Shown one piece after another: positions 15,370 to 24,333 of a stretch of DNA of 42,747 bases (its first letter is position 1; every line of letters starts with the position of its first letter). The translations under genes were made by a program, and so were the position numbers. Source of the stretch: Bacteroidales bacterium (lineage in GTDB: Bacteria; Bacteroidota; Bacteroidia; Bacteroidales; JAADJA01); the NCBI GenBank assembly GCA_026984135.1, contig JALSSR010000191.1, positions 1 to 42,747 of the forward strand, given 5' to 3'. The notes under the pieces are model-generated. The model was not told the origin of the DNA, made no database searches, and saw only the letters and a list, made by a program, of their open reading frames with translations.

Positions 15370-17454
15370 CTACTTCAGCCATTTATCGAGCCAGTCGAAG
15401 AAGGTTCTTTGCCAGAGTATCCCGTTTTGCGGTTTCAGTACCCAATGGTTTTCGTCAGGGAAAAAAAGAAACTCTGCCGGTACATCATTTAAAACCGCTG
15501 CATTGAAAGCGCTCATTCCCTGTGTGTAAGCTATTCTGTAATCTTTCTCACCGTGTATAACCAAAATAGGAGTATCCCATTTATCAACAAAGAGATGAGG
15601 AGAGTTGGCATAAGTACGTTGCGCAACTTTATTTTTTTTGTCCCAGTAAGGACCGCCGAGGTCCCAATTTACAAACCACATTTCATCGGTCTCGAGATAT
15701 TGGGCTTCAAGGTTGAACATACCGTCGTGAGAGATAAATGCCTTAAAACGACCGTCGTGGTGTCCGGCAAGCCAATATACGGAAAAGCCGCCGTAGCTGG
15801 CACCGACGGCACCAAGATGATTTTCGTCAACAAAAGGCTCTTTTGCCATCTCATCAATAGCACTAAAGTAGTCTTTCATATTTTGTCCGCCGTAATCACC
15901 GCTGATCTGCTCATTCCATGCAACACCGAATCCCGGCAATCCCCGTCTGTTGGGTGCTACAACTATATAACCGTTGGCAGCCATCATCTGAAAATTCCAG
16001 CGGTACGACCAAAACTGACTAACCATTCCCTGCGGTCCTCCCTGGCAATATAGTAGTGTCGGATACTTTTTTGCAGGATCGAAGTGCGGAGGATAGATGA
16101 TCCAGGTTAGCATATCTTTGTTGTCGGTTGTTTTTATCCACCTGCCTTCAACCTTACCCATTGTCAACTGATTCAGTAAATCTATATTTATAAAACTGAT
16201 CTGAGTAGCATCCCCGGTCTTTACATCAACGAAATAAATCTCCGTCGGCATAGACATTGACTGACGGGTTGCTATCAGCTTGTTTCCTGCTGTTGCCACC
16301 GACCTGTAATTGTGGACACCTTCTGTCAAGGTAATTATTTTTCCGCTTTTCAGGTTCAACTTGTAGATGTCAATATTTCCGTGCCATTCACTTGTAAAAA
16401 AGATATCTTTTCCGTCTTCGCTCCATACCAATCCGTGGGCATTTTGGTCAAAATCTTTTGTGTAGTAAGTTGTTTCCCCGGTTGCCAAATCAATAACAAA
16501 AAGTCTGCTTTTATCCGATTCATAGCCGTCGCGTTCCATGCTTTCCCAGGCAATCTTTTTTCCATCAGGAGAATAGACGGGATTTACATCATATCCCTGC
16601 ATGCCTTCGGTAATGTTTGTTGTTTTGCCCGATTCCACATCATAAAGATAAATATCCGAGTTTGTGGAAAGAGAGTACTCTTTACCCTTTTTCTTCCGGC
16701 AGGTGTAAGCTATTGTTTTACCGTCGGGACTCCAGTTTATCTGCTCCAGGCCGCCAAAGGGTTTCATTGGCGATTCATAGGGTTCGTCCTTCATCAGGTC
16801 AACACTGTTGGACACACTATTGCCGTCATAATCGGCAACAAAAATATGACTGTAACTGTCAACCCAGGTATCCCAATGCCTGTACATCAAATCGGTGATT
16901 ATTCTGCCTGAAGCCTTGTCAAGATCGGGATAAATATCGTGTGCCGTGGGATGTTTAGGTACTTCAAAAGTATAAAGAATCCTTTTTTGATCGGGAGAAT
17001 ATTTGAATCCCGTTATTCCGCCTTCAATATTTGAGATTTGCTTTTTACTGCTCCCGTCGGGATTCATTTCCCATAGTTGCAGAGAGCCGCCTTCGGAGGA
17101 GATATAGCCTATTTTTTTCCCGTCGGGGCGCCAAACGGCATTGAACTCACTCTTTGGTGTTTTTGTGAGTTGTTTGAAATCTTTTCCGTCAACACCAATG
17201 GAATAAAGGTCGCGGTTACCCTTATTCTGCTCTTTACTGTAGTAACTGACACCGAACAAGACCGTTGACTTGTCGGGCGAAACCTGAATGTCGCTTACAC
17301 GTCCGAAAGACCATAAAACTTCGGGAGTCATTAGGTCGGAATTGAGTTTAAGGTCGGGTTTTCCGATAATGTTGTTATTTTGTGCATCCGCATAGGTTGC
17401 CGAAAAAATCCAAGTTGTCGAAATCAATAAAAATAAAACAAATTTTTTCATCAT
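15370..17454 (-). CDS. S9 family (prolyl oligopeptidase/DPP-like) serine peptidase
   Basis: 694 residues, with a signal peptide (MMKKFVLFLLISTTWIFSATYADAQ), so probably periplasmic. Residues about 40-420 form a WD40-like/PD40 beta-propeller with repeated S-P-D-G-K or R-P-D-G-K turns. Residues about 440-694 are the alpha/beta-hydrolase domain with the triad Ser553 (GASYGGFS), Asp638 (GEKDYR) and His670 (DENHWV). Size and motifs match dipeptidyl peptidase 5-like or acylaminoacyl-peptidase-like enzymes, which in asaccharolytic Bacteroidota release dipeptides in the periplasm. It stands alone on the minus strand. Exact cleavage specificity is inferred only by family resemblance. Confidence 0.9.
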   Translation of the reverse strand: MMKKFVLFLLISTTWIFSATYADAQNNNIIGKPDLKLNSDLMTPEVLWSFGRVSDIQVSPDKSTVLFGVSYYSKEQNKGNRDLYSIGVDGKDFKQLTKTPKSEFNAVWRPDGKKIGYISSEGGSLQLWEMNPDGSSKKQISNIEGGITGFKYSPDQKRILYTFEVPKHPTAHDIYPDLDKASGRIITDLMYRHWDTWVDSYSHIFVADYDGNSVSNSVDLMKDEPYESPMKPFGGLEQINWSPDGKTIAYTCRKKKGKEYSLSTNSDIYLYDVESGKTTNITEGMQGYDVNPVYSPDGKKIAWESMERDGYESDKSRLFVIDLATGETTYYTKDFDQNAHGLVWSEDGKDIFFTSEWHGNIDIYKLNLKSGKIITLTEGVHNYRSVATAGNKLIATRQSMSMPTEIYFVDVKTGDATQISFINIDLLNQLTMGKVEGRWIKTTDNKDMLTWIIYPPHFDPAKKYPTLLYCQGGPQGMVSQFWSYRWNFQMMAANGYIVVAPNRRGLPGFGVAWNEQISGDYGGQNMKDYFSAIDEMAKEPFVDENHLGAVGASYGGFSVYWLAGHHDGRFKAFISHDGMFNLEAQYLETDEMWFVNWDLGGPYWDKKNKVAQRTYANSPHLFVDKWDTPILVIHGEKDYRIAYTQGMSAFNAAVLNDVPAEFLFFPDENHWVLKPQNGILWQRTFFDWLDKWLK

Positions 17455-17566
17455 TATAAATTTAAAAGTTCATATCCAATTCATTTATTTGGGCTTGCTA
17501 AAGTAGTCATTTTTGATAAAAAATACCGTTTCCGTTTTAAAATCCCGAAAAATTACTGTATGTTCG

Positions 17567-18793
17567 CTAACTAAACCTTATGGCTTTCACAGGAGAAATC
17601 TTTGTAATTATATAAGTTGGCAGAATAAGCATCAGAGATGTGACAATCAGAGTTCCGAGATTAATAATTAAAAGGTGCGATAATTGAAGGTTCACAGGTA
17701 CTTCGGAAAGATAGTACGATTCCTGATTAAGCTTGAATACTCCCGTAGTAATTTGCAAAAAACAGAAACTCAAAGCAATAACGTTTCCCCAAATCAGTCC
17801 TTTACCAATGATGTAAACTGCGTTATAAACAAATATTTTTCTGATACTTCCGTTATTAGTACCGAGAGCTTTCAGGGTTCCAATCATATTTGTACGTTCC
17901 AGAATAAGGATTAGCAGTGTTGAAATCATTGTTATTCCGGCAACCAAAACCATCAATGCAATGATTATCACCACATTAATATCCTGTAGTTTAAGCCATT
18001 CGAATATTTGAGGATATAATTGAACAATAGTCTTTGATTTAAGTTTATACCCGATAACTTTGTTTACAACATCTCCCATACGGTCAATATCTTTAAAATT
18101 ATCAACAAACACTTCAAACCCGCCGACCTCGTTATCATTCCATTTGTTCAGCTTGCGAATATGGTGAATGTCGCCAAAGACAAACATTTTGTCAAATTCA
18201 TTAAGTCCCGTTTCATATATTCCCGAAATATTAAACTTCCTCCCTCTTGGTTGCAACTCGTCCTTAATAATAAAATACATTCTTAAAGGATCTCCGACTT
18301 TCAATCCTAATTTTGAAGCAATGTATTTTGATACAATGACATCATTTGAAACAGCCGAGTCCGAAACCTGAAAGAGATGTCCGGCAACCAATTTATCTTT
18401 AAAAAAAGACCGGTCGAAATCACTTCCGACACCTTTCAGCACAACACCTTCGATTTGATTTTTTGTTTTAATGATTCCGGCTTTTTGTGCAAATATCTGA
18501 ATATGCTTTATTCCTTCCACAGAGTCAAGGCCGGGATAAAAAGGCTGCTTCATATCAACGGGTGAAGTTTCATAGGAAGAGTTAACCTCATAACTGCTGA
18601 TTTGAATATCGGCTCCGAATCCGATAACCTTGTCGCGAATTTGATTTTGAAACCCGGTAACTATCGCAACGGAAACAATCATAGCCGCCAATCCAAGCGC
18701 AACACTGATAACGCCTAACCGCACTATGGGCTTTGAAAAGCTGTTACCTCCCGCCGAAAAAATCCTGTTCGCTATGAAAAACTCGAAATTCAA
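17567..18793 (-). CDS. LolC/LolE-type (FtsX-like) ABC permease
   Basis: About 408 residues. Four membrane segments in the order TM1 (about 25-50), a long periplasmic MacB-like domain, then TM2-TM4 in the C-terminal third, ending with T-K-I-S-P-V-K-A-I-R-F-S. The S-P-V-K/A-x-R-x ending is typical of FtsX-fold permeases. LolC/E homologues extract lipoproteins from the inner membrane. There is no usable ATG near the N-terminus. A TTG at 18793 yields M-N-F-E-F-F-I-A-N-R-I-F, which matches how relatives begin; another TTG at 18811 would add six residues. No LolD ATPase is adjacent, which is usual for this Bacteroidota gene. Role in lipoprotein sorting is family inference. Confidence 0.85.
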   Translation of the reverse strand: MNFEFFIANRIFSAGGNSFSKPIVRLGVISVALGLAAMIVSVAIVTGFQNQIRDKVIGFGADIQISSYEVNSSYETSPVDMKQPFYPGLDSVEGIKHIQIFAQKAGIIKTKNQIEGVVLKGVGSDFDRSFFKDKLVAGHLFQVSDSAVSNDVIVSKYIASKLGLKVGDPLRMYFIIKDELQPRGRKFNISGIYETGLNEFDKMFVFGDIHHIRKLNKWNDNEVGGFEVFVDNFKDIDRMGDVVNKVIGYKLKSKTIVQLYPQIFEWLKLQDINVVIIIALMVLVAGITMISTLLILILERTNMIGTLKALGTNNGSIRKIFVYNAVYIIGKGLIWGNVIALSFCFLQITTGVFKLNQESYYLSEVPVNLQLSHLLIINLGTLIVTSLMLILPTYIITKISPVKAIRFS

Positions 18794-18896
18794 ATCTTTT
18801 ATTTTTTGCAAAAATATTAAAATATACCGCTTCCGGACGATTAAAATTTTTAAGCTGTTTTGGAGGTTTTTAGTAATATTGTGAAAAATTTTAATT

Positions 18897-20087
18897 GTGA
18901 AAAGATATTTTATACTGTTAATGTTGCTTATTCACCTTGTGGGATGCACTCAAACACCACGGGGCGGTAGTTCGATAAAACCCGGTGCGGAACGCATTAG
19001 TGAGTATGTTGAATTGCTGAATAATAAAAGAGTGGCAGTAGTAGCCAATCAAACATCATTGATAGGCAAAACACATCTCGTTGACAGTTTATTGGTGCTT
19101 GGGGTAAATATTGTAAAAGTTTTCGGGCCTGAGCACGGTTTCAGGGGAAAAGCCGGTGCGGGAGAAAAAGTAATCAATAGTAAAGATACCAAAACGGGAT
19201 TGCAAATCATTTCACTCTATGGAAAACACAAAAAGCCTACACCGGAAGACCTTGAAAGTGTGGATGTTGTTATATTTGATATTCAGGATGTCGGGGTCAG
19301 GTTTTACACCTATATTTCCACATTGACTTATGTTATGGAGGCATGTGCCGAAAATAATACCGGACTTGTCATTCTTGACAGACCTGACCCGCATGGAAGT
19401 TACATTGACGGGCCTGTTCTGGAATCCGGTTTTTCATCTTTTGTCGGAATGCATCGGGTTCCTGTAGTACACGGAATGACCGTCGGAGAATATGCTCAAA
19501 TGGTTAACGGAGAGGGGTGGCTCAAAAATGGAGTTCAATGCAACCTGAGAGTAATTAAAATTAAGAATTATACTCATAATTCATTTTACAAGTTACCTGT
19601 ACCACCCTCACCTAACTTGCCGAATATGAGTGCAATTGAGCTGTATCCGTCCCTTTGCTTTTTTGAAGGAACCATTATAAGCGTGGGACGAGGCACGGAT
19701 ATGCCATTTCAGATAATTGGTCATCCTGACTTTAAGCAAGGAACATATTCTTTTACTCCTGTTGATAAACCCGGTGTTGCAATGAATCCCAAATATGAAG
19801 GTGAAAAATGTTTCGGGCTGGATCTTTCCGGTTATGCGGATTCAATTGAGCGGGAAAAAAGGCTGGATTTAAGATGGCTCATATCAATGTACAACTATTT
19901 TAAAGGAAAAGACAAATTTTTCAATTCCTTTTTTGACAAACTGGCAGGAACAGACAAGCTTAGAAAGCAGATAGCAGCAGGCCTATCTGAAAATGAGATC
20001 AGGCAAAGCTGGAAGCCCCAACTGACGGAATTTAATAAAATCAGAAAAAAATATTTACTTTATCCCGATTTTGATGACAAACAATAA
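18897..20087 (+). CDS. namZ: DUF1343/NamZ-type exo-beta-N-acetylmuramidase lipoprotein
   Basis: 396 residues from a GTG start. The signal peptide ends in the lipobox LVGC (lipidated Cys17). The DUF1343 body shows R-V-A-V-V-A-N-Q-T-S near 45-54, V-F-G-P-E-H-G-F-R-G-K-A near 78-89, F-D-I-Q-D-V-G-V-R-F-Y-T-Y near 125-137, and V-G-R-G-T-D-M-P-F-Q with G-H-P near 261-275. NamZ of Tannerella forsythia and Bacillus subtilis releases MurNAc from the non-reducing end of peptidoglycan fragments, so this enzyme may salvage wall sugars. It is divergent from the LolC/E-like gene with 100 nt between them. Symbol is given by family resemblance. Confidence 0.88.
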   Translation: MKRYFILLMLLIHLVGCTQTPRGGSSIKPGAERISEYVELLNNKRVAVVANQTSLIGKTHLVDSLLVLGVNIVKVFGPEHGFRGKAGAGEKVINSKDTKTGLQIISLYGKHKKPTPEDLESVDVVIFDIQDVGVRFYTYISTLTYVMEACAENNTGLVILDRPDPHGSYIDGPVLESGFSSFVGMHRVPVVHGMTVGEYAQMVNGEGWLKNGVQCNLRVIKIKNYTHNSFYKLPVPPSPNLPNMSAIELYPSLCFFEGTIISVGRGTDMPFQIIGHPDFKQGTYSFTPVDKPGVAMNPKYEGEKCFGLDLSGYADSIEREKRLDLRWLISMYNYFKGKDKFFNSFFDKLAGTDKLRKQIAAGLSENEIRQSWKPQLTEFNKIRKKYLLYPDFDDKQ

Positions 20088-20116
20088 TAATTGTCAATAC
20101 TTAGGGAAGCCGGCAA

Positions 20117-20177
20117 GACTTTTTAGGCAGTGCTATATTTCGGCGCGAAGCAAAGTATTATAGCTTCCTGAAAAGTC
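20117..20177. terminator. Long imperfect hairpin between convergent genes
   Basis: Arms GACTTTTTAGGCAGTGCTATA (the first arm begins at 20117) and the segment ending AAAAGTC at 20177 pair over about 25 positions with a few mismatches around a GC loop (CGGCGCGAAG). A second short perfect hairpin, GAAAGAT...ATCTTTC, follows at 20185-20205. The location between namZ (+) and engB (-) fits a bidirectional transcription terminator, though no U-tract of note is present. Confidence 0.35.
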
Positions 20178-20303
20178 GAGAAAGAAAGATAAATCCAATC
20201 TTTCCGAAGGTTTATCGGTAGTACTTTAGTCATAATATTGCCTGATATTATAATCGGAAATTCAAAACCGTAATGGGAGCAGGAGACAAAGAAAGTGTTT
20301 TCT

Positions 20304-20894
20304 CTATCTCATAAGATCCTCGATAACGTTAAGCACATCATCTTTTCCCCTTTTGGTTTTTGCGGAGGTGAGAAGCGAAAGAGGTAGCTCTTCCCAGTAT
20401 TTTTGCAGAAATTCTTTCCAGAGTTTAAGATTCCCGGCAAGTTTTGTCTTCGTGATTTTATCTGTTTTTGTAAATGCAATAACAAACGATAACTCATTCT
20501 CGCCCATCCAGGTTAAAAATTCCTGATCTACCTTTTGAGGTTCAATACGGGAATCTATTAGTATAAATGTAGAAATAAGATTTTCGCGGTTCAGAAGATA
20601 TGTTGAAATCATCTTCTCCCAACTTGCTCGGTTTGATTTTGAAGTTTTGGCATATCCGTAACCCGGAAGGTCAACAAGATACCACTCCTCATTAATCAAA
20701 AAATGGTTGATAAGTTGTGTTTTTCCCGGTGTTCCGGATGTTTTGGCCAATTTTTTCCTTGCAACAAGAGTGTTGATGAGTGATGATTTACCAACATTTG
20801 ACCTGCCTATGAATGCAAACTCGGGCATATTGGGTGGCGGGCATTTACGGTAATCCGTATTGCTTATTATAAATTTTGCGTGTTTTATCTGCAT
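20304..20894 (-). CDS. engB: Ribosome biogenesis GTPase EngB (YihA/YsxC)
   Basis: 196 residues, the usual length. G1 motif GRSNVGKSS at 30-38, G2 T-S-G-T-P-G-K-T-Q, G3 D-L-P-G-Y-G-Y-A-K, G4 T-K-T-D and G5-like T-S-A-K are all intact. EngB is an essential GTPase needed for 50S subunit assembly. It lies 15 nt downstream of the GNAT acyltransferase gene on the same strand, so three genes (two acyltransferases and engB) probably share a transcript. Confidence 0.96.
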   Translation of the reverse strand: MQIKHAKFIISNTDYRKCPPPNMPEFAFIGRSNVGKSSLINTLVARKKLAKTSGTPGKTQLINHFLINEEWYLVDLPGYGYAKTSKSNRASWEKMISTYLLNRENLISTFILIDSRIEPQKVDQEFLTWMGENELSFVIAFTKTDKITKTKLAGNLKLWKEFLQKYWEELPLSLLTSAKTKRGKDDVLNVIEDLMR

Positions 20895-20909
20895 AAAAGC
20901 CGAAACCTC

Positions 20910-21842
20910 CTAATTATCTTTAGTGTAAGTGGAAATATGTCTGTCCTTTTTATAATCATAAATATCGGCTATCGTTATTATTATAGCCGTTTCCTCAACA
21001 TTGCCGAATGCAGGATTTATTGATGTTCCAAAGACTTTCATCGAGCCTGAAAGATTCATATAAGCATTCACGAGAGGTGGTATGTTTTCTTTTAGTGATC
21101 TAACCTTTTGAGTAAGAATTCTGTAGTTTTCATCATAGTTTGCACCGGTAAATATACTTTTTAATACTTTTTCCCTTGTTTCTAATTGCAAAGGTTTACG
21201 TGGAACTACCAGGTTTTCATCATCGGGGAAATATATTTTCATAAAATATAGTATCAGATCACGTGCGAAAGTATCAAAATCGGGATACATTGTAATTTTT
21301 CCAAACAGATATTTAATTTCGGGATGATTAATAACAATGGCACCCAATCCGTCCCAGAGGTTATCGAGCGAATACATTCCTTTCCTCAGATTTATAGTCG
21401 GTTGGTATATCGGTTGTACAAACGAACGTCCCAGCTCAATAGTGGCAGGCCAGTACTCCTTGATAAACTTATCCGAAAATTTAAACAGTTTGGAAGTGGC
21501 GCTGATTGGTTGTCCGTCTTTCCCCAAAGCAACATTATTTCCGAGAATGAACCTGTAGCCTCCCACAATCTCCATATCCGCCGGGTTCCATACAATAAGC
21601 TGACTAAAGGGGGAGTCGGAAGTGTCATACGAATCAATATCCATTGCTTTTCCTGTTCCACCTCCTGCTTCCCTGAAAGTCATTTCACGTAATCTTCCAA
21701 GTTCGCGCATTACATTGGGTGCCTGATCGTGAGTAAATACATATATCTCATTATCGGCATTATTGGTTTTTCTGATAAATAGATCTTTTGTCAACTCCTT
21801 TTTCAGTAATGTTCTGTCAACAGGTGGTATTATGGTTTCCAT
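20910..21842 (-). CDS. GNAT-fold N-acyltransferase, GlsB/OlsB-like
   Basis: 310 residues. Motifs such as L-R-E-x-T-F-R-E-A-G-G-G-T-G near 50-63, I-V-G-G-Y-R-F near 92-98 and I-E-L-G-R-S-F-V near 134-141 match the hemolysin/OlsB-type acyl-ACP N-acyltransferases. In Bacteroides thetaiotaomicron the GlsB enzyme of this family attaches a beta-hydroxy fatty acid to glycine, the first step to glycine lipids, and its partner GlsA adds the second acyl chain. Here the gene starts 17 nt after a PlsC-like acyltransferase gene, giving the same pairing. Glycine as acceptor is inferred from phylum and context; ornithine or another amino acid is possible. Confidence 0.8.
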   Translation of the reverse strand: METIIPPVDRTLLKKELTKDLFIRKTNNADNEIYVFTHDQAPNVMRELGRLREMTFREAGGGTGKAMDIDSYDTSDSPFSQLIVWNPADMEIVGGYRFILGNNVALGKDGQPISATSKLFKFSDKFIKEYWPATIELGRSFVQPIYQPTINLRKGMYSLDNLWDGLGAIVINHPEIKYLFGKITMYPDFDTFARDLILYFMKIYFPDDENLVVPRKPLQLETREKVLKSIFTGANYDENYRILTQKVRSLKENIPPLVNAYMNLSGSMKVFGTSINPAFGNVEETAIIITIADIYDYKKDRHISTYTKDN

Positions 21843-21859
21843 AACTTATACTTTTATTG

Positions 21860-22717
21860 TTAATACTTTTCAGGATTAAAAGGTTCTCTGTTACCTACAC
21901 CGAGAGAATAGGAGTAGTTTTTCACCTTTTCCGCCCATTTCCGGTAATTGTATCTCTTGTCAAATGTTTCATAAGGTATCGGTTTCCCGTAAATAATATG
22001 AATTTTCTTCCCTTTCTGCTTGAAAGTTTCATCAGCAAGATAAAGCATTTCGATATTGGCTTTTATTCCCAGCCTTTTCCTCCAACGTGCAAGGTTATAA
22101 AAAAAGTTGGAATTACGAGCAAGGATATGAACCGGAACCACATCCCTTTTATATTGCTTTGCTTTTGAAACAAAAGTCTTTTTCCACTCCAGATCCTTTA
22201 TTCCTCCTTTCTGCTTTCGCGACACAAGTCCGGCAGGGAAATATAAAACAAGCTTATCCGATTCGAATGTATCCTGAATTATTTTTATATTTTCATTATT
22301 CGACCCGTGCTTATTGATTGGAATAAAAAGCGGTTTTAAAGAGGGAAGAAAAAGCAGAATGTCGTTAACCGGAAAGATAATGTCCTTTCTCACCTTGCCG
22401 GTTTCCTGCATAAGTGCAAGGCCGTCAATACCTCCGAGCGGATGATTTGATGCTATAATCGCCCTTTTCTCTTTCGGAATGTTTTCAAGCCCTTCACTGC
22501 TGACTATCGGGCCTATGGTGTCAAGTGTGGCTTTTACCATATCAAGTCCGAGAAGGTCTCTGTTGTTATATAAAATATCATTGATATCCTTTTCATGTAT
22601 TTTTTTGCGTAGATATCCATAAACAAATCCCGGTATCATTGAAGCTAACTTCGGATTCTTCTCCCTGAAAACATTCTCAATGTGTATAGTGCGCTTTGTT
22701 ATCTTAACATCACCCAT
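21860..22717 (-). CDS. PlsC-like O-acyltransferase, GlsA/OlsA-like
   Basis: 285 residues without a signal peptide. Acyltransferase motif I appears as S-N-H-P-L-G-G-I-D-G near 89-98, with His and Asp five residues apart instead of the four of classical H-x4-D. Motif III appears as F-P-A-G-L-V-S-R, where most PlsC proteins have F-P-E-G. These variants are characteristic of the Bacteroidota branch that acylates N-acyl amino acids. It is encoded just upstream of the GlsB/OlsB-like gene, so the pair should make a diacylated amino-acid lipid, probably a glycine lipid. A -7-like TAATTTTG box (minus strand, 22748-22741) precedes the ATG at 22717. Confidence 0.8.
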   Translation of the reverse strand: MGDVKITKRTIHIENVFREKNPKLASMIPGFVYGYLRKKIHEKDINDILYNNRDLLGLDMVKATLDTIGPIVSSEGLENIPKEKRAIIASNHPLGGIDGLALMQETGKVRKDIIFPVNDILLFLPSLKPLFIPINKHGSNNENIKIIQDTFESDKLVLYFPAGLVSRKQKGGIKDLEWKKTFVSKAKQYKRDVVPVHILARNSNFFYNLARWRKRLGIKANIEMLYLADETFKQKGKKIHIIYGKPIPYETFDKRYNYRKWAEKVKNYSYSLGVGNREPFNPEKY

Positions 22718-22740
22718 TTTAAAATAATTCTATTCGCACA

Positions 22741-22748
22741 CAAAATTA
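22741..22748 (-). promoter_or_regulatory. -7-like element before the acyltransferase-engB operon
   Basis: TAATTTTG on the minus strand, 23 nt before the ATG at 22717, matches TAnnTTTG. No convincing -33 element was found at the right distance. Confidence 0.35.
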
Positions 22749-22890
22749 CTCTTTTTTCTTTTAATGCTACTTTTATGTTGAAATAGTAAGGCAGCACAAA
22801 ACTCAAATAGAAAATCCATTCTTAACAATTCAATTTTTATTCAAAAAGTACATACCAAATCCCTTTAAAAACAGTTATAAAGTATTAATG

Positions 22891-22940
22891 TGGTAAAAAA
22901 TGGTAAAAAGTTATTAACAAGTGGTAAAATGTGGGATATT
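22891..22940 (+). promoter_or_regulatory. MraZ-type operator of the dcw cluster
   Basis: Four TGG(T/G) half-sites sit at 22891, 22901, 22922 and 22932: two TGGTAAAAA(A/G) repeats 10 nt apart, then TGGTAAAATG and TGGGATATT 10 nt apart, with 21 nt between the pairs. All are on one face of the helix. MraZ is known to bind about 10-bp-spaced TGGG/GTGG-type direct repeats upstream of its own gene. The array lies just before the -7 box at 22947, the right place for autorepression. Confidence 0.7.
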
Positions 22941-22946
22941 TTATTA

Positions 22947-22954
22947 TATATTTG
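22947..22954 (+). promoter_or_regulatory. -7 element of the mraZ promoter
   Basis: TATATTTG, 20 nt before the ATG at 22975, matches TAnnTTTG. The -33 position falls inside the TGGT repeats and has no TTTG, so the promoter may be weak or shaped by MraZ binding. Confidence 0.5.
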
Positions 22955-22974
22955 ACGCTTGAATTAAAACAGAG

Positions 22975-23436
22975 ATGACAGCACTGACATACACATACGA
23001 ATGTAAAGCTGATTCCAAAGGGAGAGTAATGCTTCCGGCGGGTTTGAAGAAGGAATTAACACCTGTCCTCAATGATGGTTTTGTGATAAAAAAGAGCGTG
23101 TTTTATCGCTGTCTTGAACTTTATCCGAAAGCAGAATGGGATAAAGAGATGGAAGAAATCAATAAACTGAATCGTTTTGTTAAAAAAAATATTGATTTCA
23201 TACGAAAATTCATGGCGGGTGTGAAACCGGTTGTGCTCGACAGCAACAACAGAATACTTATTCCAAAGGACCTTATCGGCTTTGCCGGGATCACAAAGGA
23301 TATTGTGATGACATCTCAGATAAATAAGATAGAAATTTGGGATAAGGCAAGCTATGAAAAAGTTGTAACGGATGAAGAAACCGACTTCGGTTCTTTGGCC
23401 GAGGAGGTAATGGGTAACACTGATAAAACGGAATAA
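22975..23436 (+). CDS. mraZ: Transcriptional regulator MraZ
   Basis: 153 residues with two AbrB-like half domains: residues 6-50 (E-C-K-A-D-S-K-G-R-V-M-L-P-A) and about 80-125 (V-V-L-D-S-N-N-R-I-L-I-P-K). The D-S-K-G-R and D-S-N-N-R loops are the DNA-contacting D-x-x-x-R motifs of the family. MraZ forms a ring and binds the repeats upstream of its own gene, controlling the dcw cluster. It is the first gene of the cluster, with the operator 35-85 nt upstream and rsmH 3 nt downstream. Confidence 0.95.
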   Translation: MTALTYTYECKADSKGRVMLPAGLKKELTPVLNDGFVIKKSVFYRCLELYPKAEWDKEMEEINKLNRFVKKNIDFIRKFMAGVKPVVLDSNNRILIPKDLIGFAGITKDIVMTSQINKIEIWDKASYEKVVTDEETDFGSLAEEVMGNTDKTE

Positions 23437-23439
23437 GTT

Positions 23440-24333
23440 ATGTATCACGATCCTGTATTGTTAAACGAAAGCATTGAGGGTCTGAACATTAAAGAAGGCG
23501 GTGTTTATGTTGACACAACCTACGGCGGCGGCGGACACAGCAGCCGGATTTTGGAAAGATTGGGAAACGGTTCTTTGATAGCATTTGACCGGGATAAAGA
23601 TGCATTGGCAAATAAACCCGACGACAGCAGGCTGATACTGATTAACCAGAACTTCAGGTTTATGCGGAATTTCCTGAAGTTATACAAAGCAGTGCCTGTT
23701 GACGGTATTCTGGCCGACCTTGGTGTTTCGTCACATCAGTTTGATGAAGCGGAAAGAGGATTCTCGATAAGATTTGATGCCGAACTCGATCTCAGGATGA
23801 ACAGAAACAAGGGTTTTACAGCCAAAGATATTGTTAATGAATATTCGGTGCATCAGCTGAAGGAAATATTTCAAAATTACGGCGAATTGAAAAACGCTTG
23901 GAAAATTTCGCAAATGGTTGAGGCGGCAAGGAAAGTCGGGGAAATTAAAACGACAAATCAACTTAAGGAAATTTTAGTAAGGGCGGCAAAAGCGGGGCAG
24001 GAAAATAAATTTTATGCAAGAGTATTTCAGGCATTAAGGATTGAGGTGAATGATGAACTGGGTTCATTGAAGGATATGTTAAAGCAAACGGTTGACGTAT
24101 TGGGGAAGGGTGGCAGACTGGTAGTTATCTCCTATCATTCGCTTGAGGACAGACTGGTGAAAAATTTCATGAAGTCCGGAAATTTTGAAGGGAAGATTGA
24201 GAAAGACTTTTACGGAAATCCGCAGGTTCCTTTCAGATTGATAAGCAGAAAGCCCATTATTCCTACGAAGGAAGAAATATTGAGAAACAACAGAGCAAGA
24301 AGTGCAAAACTAAGAATTGCTGAAAAGATATGA
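23440..24333 (+). CDS. rsmH: 16S rRNA (cytosine-1402-N4)-methyltransferase RsmH
   Basis: 297 residues, normal length. It opens with the family signature Y-H-D-P-V-L-L-N-E-S, followed by the SAM-binding D-T-T-Y-G-G-G-G-H-S near 24-33, D-G-I-L-A-D-L-G-V-S-S-H-Q near 87-99, and the C-terminal V-I-S-Y-H-S-L-E-D-R-L-V-K near 229-241. The enzyme methylates N4 of C1402 in 16S rRNA. Its 3' end overlaps the ftsL-like gene by 4 nt (ATGA), so translation is coupled. Confidence 0.96.
   Translation: MYHDPVLLNESIEGLNIKEGGVYVDTTYGGGGHSSRILERLGNGSLIAFDRDKDALANKPDDSRLILINQNFRFMRNFLKLYKAVPVDGILADLGVSSHQFDEAERGFSIRFDAELDLRMNRNKGFTAKDIVNEYSVHQLKEIFQNYGELKNAWKISQMVEAARKVGEIKTTNQLKEILVRAAKAGQENKFYARVFQALRIEVNDELGSLKDMLKQTVDVLGKGGRLVVISYHSLEDRLVKNFMKSGNFEGKIEKDFYGNPQVPFRLISRKPIIPTKEEILRNNRARSAKLRIAEKI

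Noticed and set aside
15553-16911. Plus-strand frames of 166 and 199 codons opposite the S9 peptidase
   Set aside because: They lie wholly antisense to a well-conserved gene with an intact catalytic triad and show no recognisable features.
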